In this document: positions 6,195 through 8,387 of the stretch, piece after piece
How the letters are laid out: every line of letters starts with the position of its first letter
Numbering within the stretch: the first letter of the stretch is position 1
Assembly (NCBI GenBank): GCA_017613995.1
Contig: JAGACT010000025.1
Span: 1-8,387, forward strand
DNA from: Eubacteriaceae bacterium
Lineage (GTDB): Bacteria > Bacillota > Clostridia > Eubacteriales > Anaerofustaceae
Direction: 5' to 3'
DNA: 8,387 nucleotides
Translations under genes and position numbers: made by a program
The notes under the pieces: model-generated
Database searches by the model: none
The model's input: the letters and a program-made list of their open reading frames with translations, nothing else
What the model was told of the DNA's origin: nothing

Positions 6195-8219
6195 GTGCTA
6201 ATAGGCGACGTGGGAGGCATCCACAATCCGCAGAGGCTCACGATCAATTTCGTTACCGGAGAAGTCGAGATCCACAATTACGAATATCCCGATGTGGTGA
6301 CGGTCGATTCCACTATCTTCGAACAGGCCGTTAAAGCATACGGTGGCGGAGAGGAAGGACGAAAAGCCGTACTGGGAGAAAACGGTGAATACGCATACCG
6401 GTGGAGGCAGGAATCCGACGGATCCTACAGGACCTATGCGGGGAACACCTACCATACGCTGGAATTCTTCTATCTGGAACGCGGCGGACACCGCTCGAAC
6501 ATGCAGATCCGCTACAATTTCGTCAGCACCTACGACCTTACATCCCATAAATCCCTTCATCGTGACGAGGCTCACGGGGATATGCCCCTTAAGGAAAACG
6601 ACTTCCGATTCAAGCTCACCGCATTCCCGGAGGACGGTATGCCTCCGCTGATGCCCACGGATCCCACGGACCGCGACGTCATCTGGATACCGAACTATCT
6701 TACTAAAAACTCCGAAGGGCATTGGGTGCCGTCAGAAGGCGCGGAGAGCCTGGAGGAGTATACCCTTATCGCAGGCAACTCCATGGATGGCAACATAAAC
6801 TTCGGATATATCATCAAGGCGCCGTCACTGGAGCTTCTGCCCTACGTGGGGAAGACTTTCAGATATATGATAGAGGAACTGCCTCCGGAGGGCGCCGTGA
6901 AGAATGATGACGGCACCTTTATGTACAACGGGGGAACGGTGTTTCCGGACGAGAACGGAGCGTACATATTCGACGGCATCAGGTATGACCCGAGGATATA
7001 CTACTTCAAGGGGACGATCAGCAAGGAGGGCTGGATCAGCAAGAAATACTACAGTGATCCGGATTACCAGACATTGGCGACGGACGTCGTATTCGCGAAT
7101 TTCGACAACTATTTCGATGGCCGGGCGATGGCCGTGCTGAAGGCCTCAAAGTCTCTGGTTAATGACGGCGGAGAAGCAATGACCATTGAGGCGGACCGGT
7201 TCACGTTCAGGCTGACTGACGTTACCGACCCGGACAATCCCTCCGTCATACAGGCTTCCCGTGGCTGCGGCGCATCCGGACTGATCGAGTTCGATCCGAT
7301 GGAATACACGGCGGATGCGGATCTGCCCGATGGCGGGATGAGAACATATATATATATGATAGAAGAGAACGTGCCGGAAGCCCCCGACCCCAACATCGAA
7401 TACAGCGAAGAGAAGTATTACGCGGCGGTTACCCTGAGTACGGACGGCGAAAGCCTCCTGGTTAACGTGAAGTACTATGCCGCGTATCCATCCCAGAGCG
7501 CGGAGGCCGTCAGTGAGGACAGCGTGATCTTCACGAATACGTGCCATACGGTGCAGATCGGTGCGAAGAAGATATGGGCCGACGGGAACAACGCCGAAGA
7601 CACCCGTCCCGACGACCTGACGGTGACCCTTTCCAACGGGGATTCCTACGTGCTCAGCGATGAGAACGGCTGGAGCGTCACGGTAAAGGATCTGCCGAAG
7701 TACAATGCGGATAAAAAGGAGATAATCTACATCTGGACCGAGGAGGATACCCCGGGATACGCATCGTCCGGAATCTGGGAGAACGGGGTGTTCGTCTTCA
7801 CGAATACCCTTACGACCGATATCAGTGTAAGAAAGCTATGGGATGACAATGATGACTCCGAGGGCAAACGTCCCGACAGCGTCACCGTCTTGCTCCTGAT
7901 GAACGGAGAAGTGATCAGAGAGGTGAGTCTTACTTCCGACCGCGGCTGGACCTACACTGAGGAAGGTCTCGCGAAGTACTCCGGGAGCGAAGAGATAGAG
8001 TACACGTGGAAGGAGGATCAGGGATCCCTGCCCGAGGGATACCGCGCTCTGGAGCCATATGAAGACGATGACGGCGTCACCGTAATCGTCAACAGACTGG
8101 AGGAAAAGCCTCCCGTGACCGGTTACACGGGGAGACTTCCTCTCCTGGCCGCGCTCATGTATCTCTGCCTTGTATGCTGCGCTTCGGCGGTGAGTTCCGC
8201 CCGGAGGAAAAAGAGTTAA
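6195..8219 (+). CDS. Cell-wall adhesin, C-terminal part with pilin-like and Cna-B modules and sorting signal
   Basis: The frame runs on from 6180 directly after the TGA; the GTG at 6195 is only the first formal start and has no convincing ribosome binding site, so this part is probably made by readthrough or not at all. Numbering on the 922-residue whole: the fibro-slime domain finishes with GDVGGIH and TYHTLEFFYLERGGHRSNM (to about 357). Residues about 378-555 and 561-700 resemble two Spy0128/FctA-type pilin modules, with pieces such as FRFKLTA, FRYMIEELPP, FTFRLTD, YIYMIEENVP and closing FTNTC. Two Cna-B repeats follow (about 700-786, KKIWADGNN to FTNTL; 789-883, RKLWDDNDD to VIVNRLE); each has the Lys, Glu and Asn positions used for internal isopeptide bonds. 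The end is a wall-sorting signal: PPVTG (887-891), a hydrophobic helix (about 896-916) and RRKKS. The coding sequence shows no other damage. A sortase-linked adhesin or minor pilin is likely. Confidence 0.78.
   Translation: MLIGDVGGIHNPQRLTINFVTGEVEIHNYEYPDVVTVDSTIFEQAVKAYGGGEEGRKAVLGENGEYAYRWRQESDGSYRTYAGNTYHTLEFFYLERGGHRSNMQIRYNFVSTYDLTSHKSLHRDEAHGDMPLKENDFRFKLTAFPEDGMPPLMPTDPTDRDVIWIPNYLTKNSEGHWVPSEGAESLEEYTLIAGNSMDGNINFGYIIKAPSLELLPYVGKTFRYMIEELPPEGAVKNDDGTFMYNGGTVFPDENGAYIFDGIRYDPRIYYFKGTISKEGWISKKYYSDPDYQTLATDVVFANFDNYFDGRAMAVLKASKSLVNDGGEAMTIEADRFTFRLTDVTDPDNPSVIQASRGCGASGLIEFDPMEYTADADLPDGGMRTYIYMIEENVPEAPDPNIEYSEEKYYAAVTLSTDGESLLVNVKYYAAYPSQSAEAVSEDSVIFTNTCHTVQIGAKKIWADGNNAEDTRPDDLTVTLSNGDSYVLSDENGWSVTVKDLPKYNADKKEIIYIWTEEDTPGYASSGIWENGVFVFTNTLTTDISVRKLWDDNDDSEGKRPDSVTVLLLMNGEVIREVSLTSDRGWTYTEEGLAKYSGSEEIEYTWKEDQGSLPEGYRALEPYEDDDGVTVIVNRLEEKPPVTGYTGRLPLLAALMYLCLVCCASAVSSARRKKS
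8109..8219 (+). other. Sortase sorting signal (PPVTG, membrane helix, basic tail)
   Basis: PPVTG (8109-8123) is an LPXTG-like motif with Pro at the first position. It is followed by a hydrophobic segment containing three cysteines (YLCLVCCAS) and the tail RRKKS. Cleavage would fall between Thr and Gly. No sortase gene is in the window. Confidence 0.8.
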
Positions 8220-8232
8220 TGCTAAGGTGTGA

Positions 8233-8258
8233 AGCCGCGGACCTGTCCGCGGCTTTTT
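8233..8258 (+). terminator. Intrinsic terminator after the adhesin gene
   Basis: AGCCGCGGAC (8233-8242) and GTCCGCGGCT (8245-8254) are perfect complements, forming a GC-rich stem with a tight loop, followed by a run of T to 8258. It lies 13 bp after the adhesin stop codon. Confidence 0.92.
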
Positions 8259-8301
8259 CGCTGCCGCTTCTGCCTAAAATTCAGATGCTTTTCCAAATGG
8301 A

Positions 8302-8331
8302 TTGACTTTATGCCCCGACGTATTGTACAAT
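8302..8331 (+). promoter_or_regulatory. Promoter for a gene beyond the right edge
   Basis: TTGACT (8302-8307), an 18-bp spacer and TACAAT (8326-8331). The -10 is inside the perfect 10-bp palindrome ATTGTACAAT (8322-8331), which could be an operator half or chance. Transcription would begin near 8338. The remaining bases up to 8387 would be leader; an ATG at 8364 opens a frame to the edge, but GGAG touches it directly, so it is not a convincing start. Confidence 0.65.
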
Positions 8332-8387
8332 AACTCGGAACTAATCTTTAAGTTGGTACGGAGATGCCGGTAAGATTACATAGATCC

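Noticed and set aside
6195..6197. Independent translation start (GTG) for the C-terminal adhesin part
   Set aside because: Only GACGGA touching the GTG precedes it, and the start would cut through the conserved VYIDG motif and lack a signal peptide.
8364..8387. Start of a coding frame (MPVRLHRS) at the right edge
   Set aside because: Only eight codons are visible and the GGAG directly touches the ATG, too close for a ribosome binding site.
1..8387. CRISPR arrays, insertion sequences, or phage attachment at the tRNA-Ser
   Set aside because: I see no regularly spaced direct repeats, no transposase or integrase, and no second copy of the tRNA 3' end in the window.

Overview
The window looks like chromosomal DNA from a GC-rich, Gram-positive anaerobe, most likely a clostridial member of the Bacillota. 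This is inferred from an LPXTG-like sortase-anchored adhesin with fibro-slime and Cna-B modules, strong GGAGG-type ribosome binding sites before the genes, and a MarR-controlled heterodimeric ABC exporter of a type common in that group. Genus and species cannot be read from the sequence.

Positions 1-3580 (minus strand) hold a compact three-gene operon read leftwards: a MarR-family repressor, then two overlapping ABC half-transporters. The first half-transporter has a degenerate nucleotide site (Asp after Walker B, Gln in the H-loop). The second runs off the left edge just before its Q-loop. Together they resemble heterodimeric multidrug exporters of the TM287/288, BmrCD and EfrAB type. A perfect 18-bp inverted repeat lies just upstream of marR and is a good operator candidate.

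Positions 3600-5061 (plus strand) are a divergent unit: a near-consensus promoter abutting the MarR palindrome, a second extended -10 promoter, an AT-rich leader, a primary-type sigma-70 factor of 355 residues, and a GC-rich hairpin. The sigma factor is intact but departs from the usual sequence where region 2.4 joins region 3.0.

Positions 5091-5272 (minus strand) are a complete tRNA-Ser(GCU) unit with promoter, encoded CCA and intrinsic terminator, convergent with the sigma gene.

Positions 5451-8258 (plus strand) encode a large cell-wall adhesin: signal peptide, fibro-slime-like N-terminal domain, two regions resembling isopeptide pilin modules, two Cna-B repeats, PPVTG sorting motif, membrane anchor and a strong terminator. 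The frame is broken once by a TGA at 6177-6179. It sits exactly where the family motif GDDDVWVYIDG has its conserved Trp, and the frame then stays open for 680 more codons. This is the most notable observation here: a recent nonsense mutation, a sequencing error, or stop-codon readthrough.

The last 130 bases contain another promoter, whose -10 lies inside a perfect palindrome, pointing at a gene beyond the window.
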